Part shown: positions 21,712 to 34,800 of the stretch, one piece after another | Layout of the letters: each line of letters begins with the position of its first letter | Numbering within the stretch: the first letter of the stretch is position 1 | From: Podarcis raffonei | Lineage: Eukaryota; Chordata; Lepidosauria; Squamata; Lacertidae | NCBI RefSeq assembly: GCF_027172205.1 | Contig: NC_070619.1 | Span: 1,436,001 to 1,500,000, forward strand | Length of the DNA stretch: 64,000 nucleotides | Direction: 5' to 3' | The notes under the pieces: model-generated | Told to the model about the DNA's origin: nothing | What the model saw: the letters and a program-made list of their open reading frames with translations, nothing else | Databases searched by the model: none | Program-made: the position numbers and the translations under genes

Positions 21712-24700
21712 CTGGCGAGAAAAAGGGGGAGAGGAGAATGACCTCAGGGTCCCCGTGGTCATGAGGGACCCTCCTGCTGGCCGCCCCAGGACCATCGCCC
21801 CCCAGGGAAGAGCACCTGGGTTGCACACAGACCATCTCTCAGTTAGTTCCCCAGAAATGTTCAATCCATGTGTCTTCTGTGAGTGCCTGAAGGTGGTTGG
21901 AGGAGGGACGGCTGAAATGGATTGAGGCTGAATCCTGACAAGACAGAAGTGCTATTTCAGGGTGACAGGGGGCGGGCGGGTGTGGTCCTGAATGGGGTCA
22001 GTGTGAAGGACCAGGTCCGCAGCCTGGGGGTGATTTTGCCTGCCGATCGGAAGATCGGCGGTTCAAATCCCTGCGATGGGGTGAGCTCCCTTTGCTGGGT
22101 CCCTGCTCCTGCCCACCTAGCAGTTCGAAAGCACCTCAAAGTACAAACAGATAAATAGGTACCACTCCAGCGGGAAGGTAAACGGCGTTTCCGTGCACTG
22201 CTCTGGTTCGCCAGAAGCAGCTTAGTCATGCTGGCCACATGACCTGGAAGCTGTCTGCGGACAAACGCTGGCTCCCTCGGCCAGTAAAGTGAGATGAGCA
22301 CCGCAACCCCAGAGTCGTCCGTGACAATCAGGGGTCCCTTTACCTTTACCTTTACTTTCCCAAGCACAATTCAAAGTGTTGGTGCTGACCTTCAAAGCCC
22401 TAAATAGACTCGGCCCTGTATACCTGAAGGAGCGTCTCCACCCCCAACATTCAGCCCGGACACTGAGGTCCAGCTCCGAGGGCCTTCTGTTGGTTCCCTC
22501 CCTGCAAGAAATGAGGTTACAGGGAACCAGGCAGAGGGCCTTCTTGGTGCTGGCGCCTGCCCTGTGGAACGCCCTCCAGTCAGATGTCAAGGAAATAAAG
22601 AACTATACAAGCTTTAGAAGACACCTGAAGGCAGCCCTGTATAGGGGAGTTTTTATTGTTTTGATGTTTCATTATGTTTTGATGTGTCTTGGAAGTCACC
22701 CAGAGTGGCTGGGGCAACCCAGTCAGAAAGGTGGGTACAAATAATAAAACAATTGTTGCTACTGGAATTGGCAGGCAGGCCTAAGCCACTCAGGGGGTGG
22801 CAAACCAATGTTTTAAATCGGGAGCAAATGGTTTTGGGGGAAAGTTGGTGCTTCTGCTCAGGGGGATTTGGCCGAGTCACCATTGCACTATTGCACCCTA
22901 ATCCCCCCCTCCTGTCCCCCATTACCTGCACCTTCTGGCGGGTGTCCTCACACTCTTCATCCGTCTCCCAGCTTCCTCCTTTCTGCCCCTTTAGCTGCCG
23001 TAGTTCCTGGTCATTTAAAAAAACACACAAACAGGAATGGAAGAACGTTCCTTTTGGCCCTTTCTAGTCTGCAGTGCTACGATTCTATGAAACAAAAAAG
23101 AGAACTATACCTTCAAAGAGCATGGCTCCCCCCACAATCCTGGGAACTGTAGTTTACTGCTAACAAAGCTACACCCCAAGCACCATTAGCAAACTACAGT
23201 TCCCAGGATTCTCTGGGCAAGGGGAGTCACAAGCTTTACATGTGATACGTTTGGAGGCCCTGCCAGTCTCCCTATTTTCCAGGGACAGTCCCAGATTTAC
23301 AAAAGCTGTCCCAGTTTCTGATTTGATACTGGAACATCCCGCTTTTCCTTAGAATGTCCCTCTTTTCAGTGGAGAAATATTGGGCTGCTATGCAACCTCC
23401 AAGCCAAGGAGATAAGTAAGACATCCAAAGGCAGCCCTGGATAGGGAAGGTTTTTTTAACACTTCATGTTTTCTTGTGCTTTTATATATGTTGGAAGCTG
23501 CCGAGAGTGGCTGGTGCAACCTAGTCACATGGGCAGGGTGTTGTTGTTGTTGTTGTTGAATAGGACATCCTTCTTTTCATCGGGGAGATGTTGGAGGATA
23601 TGTGTCCACAGCCTTGGTCAGACAGCCCTCCCACCAACCCCATTATTTGTTTTGCAAAATGTGGTTTGGTTGCAGCTTTCAAAACTACAGTGGACGCTCA
23701 GGTTGTGAATGTGATCCGTGCAGGATGCACGTTCGCAACCCGCAGCGGTGCGTCTGAGCACGGGCAGGTTGTGATTCGGCGCTTCTGTGCAAAGCGCAAT
23801 TTAGTGCTTCTGCGCATGCGCAACTGCTGAAACCCGGAAGTAACCCACTCCAGTACTTCCGGGTTTCAACGGTCTGTAACCCGAAAAAACGCAACCTGAA
23901 GCCTCTGTAACCCGAGGTATGACTGTATTAGCATGAAAAGGGATGCATTCTGAGCAACCTTTCAATCCCTTGCAGAATGCAATGGCTGAGAGGCTAAACA
24001 TGCCCAATCGCCAACCTGGTGCCCTCTGGGTGGCTTAGACTACAACTCCCAGCAGCCCCAGGCAGCAATGAGTCAACTCAGAGGGCCAATGCCAGGAGCA
24101 CAGAGGCAATTAATGCACCTGCCCCTCTGGATAGTCACATTTCTGCATGCAATAACCTATTTTCCCTAATATAACCCCCATTGTGTGTTATTCTGACCAT
24201 GCTATTTTAGGAATACTTGACGCCAGTGCTTTTTTTTCTAGAAAAAGAGGTGCAGGAACTCCCCCCTTTTTTTTGGCGGACAACCCCAATTTCTCCCCGA
24301 TGCCTCCTCATGAGTTTGATGTATTGGCATAATAAGAATATACACATCTGTATATTAATGTATGGTAATATAACAGGGTTTTCTCTTTGTCATCCACTTT
24401 TTTCATTCTTTTTTTCTCACTCTCTCTTTTTCATAAATGAAATTCTTCTAATAAAATATTAATCTAGTCTCAAATCCCAGGGCTCAGCACATGCTCAGAG
24501 GAACTCTTACTCCTTCATTTATGTCCACAGGGCTGGACCACACCTCAAGCACCTAGCAAATTGCAACAAAGCCCCCCCCCCCCGATCCTAAGAGGCTGCA
24601 GCTTTACAGAAATGCTAATTCTTAGAGTTATGAGTCGTGGGGGGGGGCATGGAGTAGAGTGCACAGAGCCCCTTCTCACCAGCGCACGAGTTTCTGCCTT

Positions 24701-27700
24701 GCGCAGCATTCTCGGAAAGGCGGATCTGTGTCTAGAGCAGGCGCCTGCCCTGTAATTAAACCTCTGCTTTAAACTGTTAATTTAATTGGCGCCCCAGCAA
24801 GAGCAGAGGTGGAGTGTGGGCTCCTGGCAGCTGCTGGTGTGGAAAGGAGAGCGATGGAGGAGGGAGCGGGGCTGGCAGGGCCAGGAGGGATGGGGGAACT
24901 CCAGCTAATCTGACGTGGGGGTGTGTGAAAGAGAGGGGGGTGTTGGTCTGTTAGGGCAACGGGGCAGCCCTGTGCCCAGTCGAGAGGGAGTGTGCAAAAG
25001 GGATTTGAGAGACTGTCCTGATGTCTCAGCATCCAACCATAAGACCATGAGGCAACAGTGGCTCTCATAAGGCATGTTGCCACCCTGGTGTGGCAGGAAG
25101 ATTCCAGGGCAGCTAAGAAGCATTTAAACATTTCTGTGTAATATAGCATAGCATCAAAATTTGTTTATTTTTATTTGCAGAATGTGGGAAGATATGTTTT
25201 CAAAATGGGAGTAAGGTACCAAGATCCGGTTTCAAAAGGACTGGAGCAAATTTATATTTTATATGAAAGAAAATTGTAAACATTTGAAAACGTTTGTAGG
25301 CTTGAGTTGAAATGTTTCGTAATGTGAAAATAAGGAGCTGATTTACATATAAGGAGGTGAATGTCAAAAGAAGATCTAAGGTAAAAAAGTGGCTATAGAA
25401 ATGCGAGGAATTTGTAAAAGATGTTTGGAAGTCAGAAAGAGGGAGGGAAGGAGGTCGAAGCTTTGTTCGAGCAAGTTATGGATTTATGTAATGAAATATG
25501 GAAAACTCAATAAAAATTATGTTAAAAAAGAAAGAGAGAGAGTAAGGTACCAAGAACAAATATGCAAGATCTGAATACAGCAAGGCTTTTTTGTGTTGAT
25601 GAAAATTTATGGGAAAAGCCACGGCAGAAAACCACTGTCTGATATCGTAAGCTTTGCCTCTGAGCCACCAGGAGGGCGACAGCGGCCCCTCACCTCGTCC
25701 CTGGCTTTCACCAACTGCTCCAGTTCTTCCAGGGCTGGGCTGGACTCCTCCTTGGCCTCCCCTGAGGATTCGTGGCCTCTCTGGGCTTCCAGCTCGGCCA
25801 CCTGAGGAAGGTGATGGGAGAACGGACAGGTTGAGGGGCAGAAGAGACAAAGAGAGAGACAGCACCCCAGCTCCCCAAGCCGGGCGCCAGCAGGGCTGGG
25901 GAGCCGGATACTGCAAAGCCCTCCATCGCACCGGAGGGCAGGAGCCTGGCTTAGGGGGTGCGGGGCAGGGCTGGGTGCCCCCCCCACGGAGCTCCACCTC
26001 TCCTCCATACAGGATTCTGCCAGGTCCTCCCTGTTTGCAGAAGGCTCTCCCCCGTGAAGTCCACCTGGCACCTTCCCTGACATCTTTTTTAAAAATAATA
26101 ATTTCAATTCACTCTTCAAAAGTTTAACATATATACTTCAATACATAATAAGTTGGTCTTTTCCAGACTTCCTGGCTCATTTTCCGCGGTGTTTTACTCC
26201 CCCCCCCCCCCCCCCCGTGCACAATGCCTTCAATGTCTTATACCAATAGCTCACCAATCCTGTTCTCTCAAATTCCTTCCGTTGCTCATATTTCTAATCC
26301 AGCTGGCGAGTTCACCAAACTACACTATTTCCCTAAATAGTCTGAAAAGGACGTCCATTCTTCCAAGAAAACTGTCATTGTCAGAGCCTCTTACTTTGGC
26401 TGTCAACTTTACCAATTCCACGTAGTTCGTCCCCTTACTTCTTCATTCTTCTTTGGTGGGAATTTCTGCCTCCTTCCATTTTTGTGCATAGAGAATCCTA
26501 GCTGCTGGTGTTACATACATAAAGAACCTAATCATCTTTTTTTGAACTTCTGTCCCTATAATTCCTAAGAAAAAGGCTTCCGGTGGGGTGGGGGAGGTGT
26601 TTGATCACTTTAAACATCTTTTTTATCTCATTATACATCATTTCCCGCAAAGCCCTCACTTCCTCACAAATGGTGGAGCAAAGATCCACCTGCAGTTCTG
26701 CCTCCCCCAACATCCTTTTTTGTGCTAGGCAAAAACTTCTTTGACGGACTAGTAGGGTGATGTCTGTAAGGCCTAAGCAGGGCAAGCACCTTTGGCCCTC
26801 GGGGTGGGATTGGACTACAACTCCCATCAGCCATGACCGCTGAGCTTGCTGGGAGATGTAGTTCAGCAACATCCAGCAGGTCAGAAGGTCACCAGCCCCA
26901 CCGTAAATTGTAAAACTTGTCGCTGTTGGGGGTGTTTGGTGGGTTCCCCCCCCTTCTGTAATAATATTTTATTCTTTTTTCCATATAGAAAGTCACATTT
27001 GTTGCTCAACAATTATATTCCAATTCAACCAAACTAGTGACTTCCTGCTCACCCAACATCAATGTTTATAACTCAAATTACATCTATTGCATTTTAAGTT
27101 TCCATCTTATCTAATTTCATCCTCTCTAACATGTTTCTTAATACGTTCTGCTGTTTTTTTTATACTTCAAACCCCACAGGGGTCTTTGCATATGGGAAAT
27201 AACTTTTAGATAGACTAGAAAAAGTTTCCCATCTTCTTTAAACGGTTCTAAATTTGCATCTTTTATCAGTGCTGTCAATTTTGCTGTCTCTGCATATTCC
27301 GATATTTCCACCCGCCATTCTTCCTTGGAGGGGTTTGTCTCCTCCTTCATTTCTGTGCACAGAGAATCATTGTCCCTGGAACTGAGGCTTCCTTGGGATT
27401 TTGCTGTCCAGGATCCCCAGTAGGAAGGATTCTGGCCTCTTGGAAAAATCACTTTAATTTGTTTATTGATTTCATTATATATCACATCCCAAAAGGTCGT
27501 TGCTGCAGGTGAATGGCACACAACTGAGAAGATCCATAATCAAGAAGATCCATTTATGGGTGCTAAATTCCAGCCTCGCTCAGAGCACCACCATATCCCC
27601 AAAGATTACCAGGCAGAGCACAGCCATCATGTCTAGCAGCCATCAATCGCCTTTGATCAATTATAGCCAATTTGTGGGGGGTCTTACTCAACCAAAGCCG

Positions 27701-30700
27701 TCTTCCGAAAGACAAGGCCTTTTGCCGATCAGGAGAGCGTATGCATTGGAGCAGCAATATTGAGCTAGATGGGGCCGTTGGCCTGGCTCCAGGACAGCTG
27801 CCCATGTTCCTGAGACGGAAGCCATGCTTCGATGCGCCCTTTCTCGCAGCACAAAGGAGGCGACCTCGCGTGTCCTCCCTCCTCCTCCTCCTCCTCCTCC
27901 TGCCCTTCCTCACAAAGCCAGGCCAGCTGATAGCTGATGCAAAAGCGTCCAGCAACAGGGCCGGATCCTCAAGCCTGTGTTGTGGGAAGCTGTGCCGGCA
28001 GCCCTGGGCACCGTTGCAAAAACCCCACAACAACAACAACCCATCAGAGAGGTAGCCTCTCTTCCGAATGCCGCTGCCTGCAGAACGGGGTCGGCTGGAG
28101 AGAGAGGGAATGTCAATTATTCATCAAGACGGAGGGTTACATTTTTAGAAGTGCATTCTTCAAGCCTGCAGCTGCTGCTTTGGAAAGGCGGGGGGGGGGG
28201 GCAAGTCTGGCGGGACGAGCCTTGGGAGAGGGTGTTGGGGGGGGGGGAGAGAGCGAGATCCCAGGGACAAATCTGGAACCTCAGACGTTTGAGGAAAGGA
28301 AGATTCTGGCCCTCCTGGCTATGGAGACAAGCTGAAGAAGGCAAGGGCGATCTTGCAGGGTCAGAAGAAAAGACCCATGAGGTTCTGTTTGGGGGTTCAT
28401 GTCCTGTTTGGGGGCTTCCCTGTGGGGCAGTTGGCCGGCCACTGTGAGAACAGGATGCTGGGCTTAGCTGGGCCCCTTTGGCCGGATCCAGCCGCCAGAC
28501 TCTTCTGACATTCCACATACCCAGGAGGTCGCTGTGTTCTGCACGAAGGTTTCTCTTTCAAGGCCCCAAAATGTTAGGCGTGCCCCCCCCCCCGCAGTAA
28601 CTCAGAGCAGGGCTTTCAGTGTGGCCTGTTGTTTATCGAGGGGCGTTTGGGCTTTCCCGAATTTGTTTCTCACAAATCTATTTCCGTTCCATATTACGAT
28701 TGTGTTTTTAGCCTTGCAAAGGGCTTCAGGGTTTCAAAACACGACTCCCAAAACCCCCAGCATGCAAAAAACAAATAATAAACACAATAAGATCCACTGG
28801 AAATGTTAGCTCTCCCCCCGCCAAATACTGAAGTGAAATTTAAAAAACACACATCAACACATCAGTCAAAGAGTGGCGTTACAACCGATGTGCTGGAATT
28901 GATGGGCTGGAGTCATTCAGGCGACTGAGTCTGCTCAGAGGATGACTAACGCAGGAGAGATCACCTTGATATTTCCTGAAAGCGAAGCCACCTTGCAGAG
29001 AATTGCCTTCAGAATCCACCCCTTCTCTCCCCACCAGCAAAGGAATTTCAGCTCCAGTGTCTCCATTTAAGTTGATTTATTTAAAACACTGACAGCTCAC
29101 CTTTCCCTGTTCGAGGTGCTTGCGGGCGAAGCTGGGGTTGTCATATTTCAAAAAGTAAAAACCAGAACACCCCAAAAGTTGTTGAGTTGTCTTTTACGAA
29201 AACACACACACACACACACACACAAACCCCACATGATTTTTCGATTGACTTGCCTAAGATCCAGGACAAAGCGCAAACTTTAGGAAATTCCCCTCGGATG
29301 TCAATTCCACCTTTGAAATCCCAGCCCTAACAAAATTCAGTTTTTTATGGTTAACATTTCGAAAGAGGGAGAAGGAATGCATGTGTGTTTGTGTGTGTGT
29401 ATCAGAGGCAAAAAGAGGGGTGGGGAACAAACTCCCTTCCTCCCCCCCAGAAATGAGGAGGGGCTGTAGCTCAGTGGCAGAGGCCATGCTTACCACAAAT
29501 AAGGTCCTGAGTTCAGTTTCCATCATCTCCAGGGGGGTCAGGGAGGCCCCCTGTCTAAGACCGAGCAGAGATGCTGCCACGAATGCAGAGCGCAGTGAGC
29601 TGGGGGGGTCACTGGGTCTGACAGCACAAGGCTCCTAGTTCAATTAGCCCCTTAGCCAGAAGCTTGAGGACTAGATCCTTGGTTTATTTCAACGAACCGT
29701 GCCAAAGTTCTGTGGCAGGACATCTGCTTTGCCTGCAGAAGGTTCAATCCCCCCCTGGCATCTCCAAGTAGGGCTGGAAGAGGCTCCTGAGTCTGGAACC
29801 CTGGAGAACAGCTGCCAGTCAGTGCAGGTAAGGCTGAGCTAGATGGACAGGTGGCTGAGTTTTGTTGTTTTTTCCCTGAAAAGGGGGCAGTAGGCCAAAC
29901 AAGTATGGGAACCTCTGATTCTTGTCCAACCCCCTGCAAGGCAGGAATGTGCTGCTGTCCCACACGGGAATCGAACCTGCAGCTCTGGCCTTATCAACAC
30001 CATGCTCTAACCAACGGAGCTATGCATGCGCTGATAATGGCCAAAAAGCGAGGTGGGAGGGTGAGAGAAAGAGACAGAGGGCATGGTGCATTTCCTAGTC
30101 GTCCCCCCCTTCCACACACCCCCGCCAGCAAAAAACAGTTGTACCAGTCAGGGTGGGGCAGTGACCTCTCCTTTGTCTGCAGAGACTGAAGTGGCCGGGG
30201 GGGGGGGGCTTGACAAGAGGTGGCTGCGCTCTCTCTCTCTCTCTCCCTCTCCCGCTCCCCCCCCCCACCTGATGACCTTGGGCGGGAGCTAATATTAGCA
30301 AGCAAGGAGCATCTTTCGCCATGCAATGAAGCCAGGGACGTGCACAGCGGCGACCTCTGGGAGAGGAATTACACGCATGCCTCCCTCCCTCCCTCCTGCC
30401 ACATGGAAATACTTCCCCAGAGATGAGCGGCGGATCTGGTGCCGATTCCCCCAAGCTAGGAGTGTCTGGGGCTTATCCTGATTAAACTATCCTCTGTGGG
30501 GACCTATCCCCAAAGAGTCAGCTTCTGCTGGGAAATGGGGGCGGATTCTGCCAGAGCTCTATGTGCAGAGCGATCGGGTGAGTTGCTCAAAGAGGGAGCT
30601 GCCCAAACTAAAGTCTCCTGCTGGCTGCTAAAAATGTTAAAAGTCCTATATGATATATATATGGGGGGAGAGAACCCAGGCGGCACCAACAACACATTCC

Positions 30701-31780
30701 GGCCGCCACAGCACAAGGTGAGGCCAGAGAGCACCCTTTGCACCCCAGGCGTGATCCAACAACACATATCTGCAACATTAAGATCACAGACCATGCACCA
30801 GTAGAATCATAGAATGGCAGAATTGGAAGGGACCACAAGGGTCATCTAGTCCTACCCCCTGCAATCCAGGAGTATTTTGCCCAACGTGGGGCTCGAACCC
30901 ACAACCCTGAGATTAAGAGTCCCATGCTCTGAGAACTGAGTTATCTCACAGAAGTCAACCTCAAACTAGAAGAGGAAATACAAAGTGCCCCATCGTGATC
31001 TTTCAGCCCCATATTGACAACAAGAGAGAGTCTCTTGAAGACCCTCCAAAACTCCTTTGTGGAGACTGAGTTGCTGATCAGGGCTTGCCCACCTCCCTTC
31101 CCTCAGCCTCCGCTGGGGAGGGGGCAGTTCTGTCCTGTCCCTGTTCTAGGGGTCATTGTTAGCACCTAATCACCCTAAATGCAGAGATGCTGCAGAACCA
31201 CCTGACCTCAGAGGAGGCTGTCTTTTTTGGGGGGGGGGCTGAGGGATTAGAGAGGTACTTATCCTACCACACCCATGCAGCAGCGTCTCCTGGGCCCACA
31301 GAGGCTGCATGGTCAAAGTCCAGAGGCTTCCGCCCTGAAGACCATATAGCACTGGTCCTAAAGGATCTTCACCGGCTCCCAGTTATGTTTCCAAGCACAA
31401 TTCAAAGTGTTGGTGCTGACCTTTAAAGCCCTAAATGGCCTCGGCCCTGTAGATCTGAAGGAGCGTCTCCACCTCCATTGTTCTGCTCGGACACTGAGGT
31501 CCATCTCCGAGGGCCTTCTGGTGGTTCCCTCCCTGTGAGAAGTGAGGATACAGGGAACCGGGCAGAGGGCCTTCTCGGTGGTGGCGCCCACCCTGTGGAA
31601 CACCCTCCCATCAGATGTCAAGGAGATAAAAAACTATACAACCTTTAGAAGACATCTGACAGCAGCCGTGTATCGGGAAGCTTTTTAATGTTTGATGTTA
31701 TATGATATTTTTATATCTGTTGGAAGCCACCCAGAGTGGCTGGGGCAACCCAGCCATTTGGGTGGGGTATAAATAATAAA

Positions 31781-31824
<44 letters not shown>

Positions 31825-34800
31825 TACTACTACTACTACTACTACTATTGACAGCAAAACCACAGCCTCTCTTACTCCCATTGAATCAATGCCTATTGGT
31901 GTCACAGAACTGTAGAGTTGGAAGGGAACCCAAGAGTCATATAGTCCAACCCCTTGCAATGCAGCCGTCGCTGGGTGGGCTCGAACCACGAACCTTCTGG
32001 TTAACAGCCAGGAATGGCTTATGAAATGGATGGACTCTGCTGAAAAGGCAAAACTGACTGCCAAATTAAGAGGACATAATGACGAAGTGTCTAAAGAAGA
32101 ATGGAGACCACACGTGGATTACCTATCCAATTATCCCCCATATATGAAGTCGCTGCAGGCAGGATTTGAAATATAAGCAGTGGAATAATGGAAGATTAAG
32201 CAAAACTCCCGCCTTGAAACTTCCCTTGTACCACCAAGACCATCACCTGGTGCAGAATGTCATGGCGCCCTGAGATCAGGACAGCAGTGAAGTGCACTGC
32301 AAAGATGGTGGCCGTCTTGGTCAGCCCCCCAGCCAGGCTCCCACACCAAAGGCCCCCCCCAAAGGTCGCCCCCTCACCCGTTGCCGCAGGGTCTCCGTCT
32401 CCTCCTGGTAGGCCGCCAGCTGCTTCTTCCACTGCTCCACATTGGCATTGGCCTCATTCAATGCCGCCACCAGCTTGTTGTTGTTGTCTTGCAGGGTGAA
32501 GAACTCTGCCTCCCACTGGACTTCGCAGACAGAGCTGGGAAGGAGACAGAGAGGGTGAGTGGTGGATGCCAAGGGCCACAGAGTTGGAAGGGACCCCGAG
32601 GGCCATCTAGTCCAACCCCCTGCAAGGCAGGAATATTCTGCCCAAGATGCAGCTCAAACCCACGACCCTGAGAGTCTTGCGCTTTGCCAACTGAGCTATC
32701 CCAGCTGCTGGGGAGTAAGTGAGATTTGAACAGGAATAAAATAGCCACCGTTCGGGTGCCCCTTCCCCACCCCACCTCCGTCGCTCTCCTCACCCTTCGG
32801 AGAGCATCTTCTTGATCCTCTCCCTCTCCGTCGTCATCTCCATGTCGGCGCTCTGGCTGCGGAAGAGCTTGTCGTCTCCAGGTCCATTGGAACTGATGAT
32901 GGGGCTGGGGAGGATCTGTGGGGCAGCAGAGCATGGGGAGGGGGCAGGTGAAGCAGAGCCCAATTTCAGGTGCCCTCAAGAGCCACCTGTCGCATTCCAG
33001 GAAGGTGGGCTCTCATGCACGGACAACACACCCTCCGAGGGGTCAACACTGGGAAATCCCAAACCTTCCAAAAATCCCAGGTGGTTCTCTTGCTATCCAA
33101 ACCGAGAAGAACCTCTTCCTCTCTTCCTCACCATAAACTTTTTTATGCTCCTCCTCCTCTGGAACTCCATGCCACTGGATGCTCAGAATTCAACTAGAAC
33201 TGTCGCTTAGCACTTCAGAAGCATTGCTAAGTATTAAAATGGTGGCTTTATTTTTAACAAACGCTCCCTGCTCAATGCGAAGCTTCCCTTCTCTCCTCCT
33301 CCTGCTTCTCCAGGCCAAGGGACTGTTCACACTCCCTCCTCCGCACGGGCTGCTGATCCATCTGTGCCCAGACCCGGGAACATGGCGTCCTCCACCCCCC
33401 AGATCCACCTGCCTGTCCCTTTTACCCAGGAGGAGCTGCCAAGGAGCAGCTGGGGGGGGTACTGCAATGCTCCTGCTTCTTCACCTGCCCCACACCTGGT
33501 GTCAGGTATGGGAGAGGTGGGCAGGCCCAAAACAATTTCATGGGCCAAATTAGGACCCAGCTGGGCCTCGTTTTCAGAGGTTCCCCCTGCCTGGTCCACA
33601 TCCCAATGAGACGGTTCAGTTCCTAGTGAACTGGCCCATCCCCCGCTGCAGGGTTTTTGGAGGAACAGGACACCTGGCCTGCTTACCTGGTGGGACGTCA
33701 AACTGAGGGCCGGGCTGGTCAGCTCCGTCTTATCCTGCGACTTCTCCCTTGCCAGGCGAGCGGCTTCCTTCACCTCCTGAAACTTCTCTGCAAACTACGC
33801 AGGGAAAACAAAACGGAGTGGTTCGGCCGCCATCTTGGATATTTGTAAAATGGATCAAAAAGAGGCCCTGCCCTCTTCTACCTTGCTAGCTGAACAGCAC
33901 CCTTTAACCTTTTTTATAATTTAAATTTTTTATTAGATTTCCCCAAAGTTTCCAAAGCTGCTAGTTAGGAGAACAAGAGCCAGAGAGTTGTGAGAGAGCT
34001 GGAAGCTGGAGACAGAGAGACCTGCATGCTCTGTGCTGGAGCCAAAGCTGTGACCAAGCAAGATCTCTTGGGGTGCGAATACTGTGAGCCCCCCTTACAA
34101 TGCTCAGGTCGTATTCATGTGCAGGACACCCCAGTCTCCACCGCGCTTCCTTCTGACACTGAGCCCCGGTCGAGCAATTGGAACCCCCTGGAGTTTCTCG
34201 CTGCTCAGAGATTAGGGTAGTCTGTCGCTTTACACTGTGTGTTAAGTTTAATAAAAAAATAAACCCCATTCCTTCCTTTCCTTATCCTGCCCCTGAGTTC
34301 TTACCTGGGAGAGGTGCTGCTCAGAGGCAAATCCCAGGCCGTAGACGGTGTTTGCCCTGCTGTCGGCCCACTGGCCGAATTTCTGTGAGGTCTTCGTGAA
34401 CGTCATGTTGGGGGTGATGGTGCTGTTGATGATGGCCTTTGGGGAGCAGAGAAAGGCGAGCGTTTTAAGGTCATGAGAAAGTGGCTAGAGCAAAGCTTTC
34501 CTCCCTTTCTCAGAACACTAGAATTAGAAGATACCCAAGGAAGCAGTTTGACCAAGTGTGGGAGGCAGTAGAAGACAGGAGTGCCTGGCGTGCTCTGGTC
34601 CAGGGGGTCACGAAGAGGCGGACACGACTAAACGACTAAACAACAACAAGGAAGCTAAGGGATGGGAGATTCAGGGCAGAGGAAAGAAAACACTTCTTTG
34701 TGCAACGCAGAGTTGAACAGAGGAACTCCCTGCCACAGTGACGGCCAACAACTTGGCTTCGAAAGAGGATTGCATGGAGGAGAGAGCTATCAAAGGTTAC

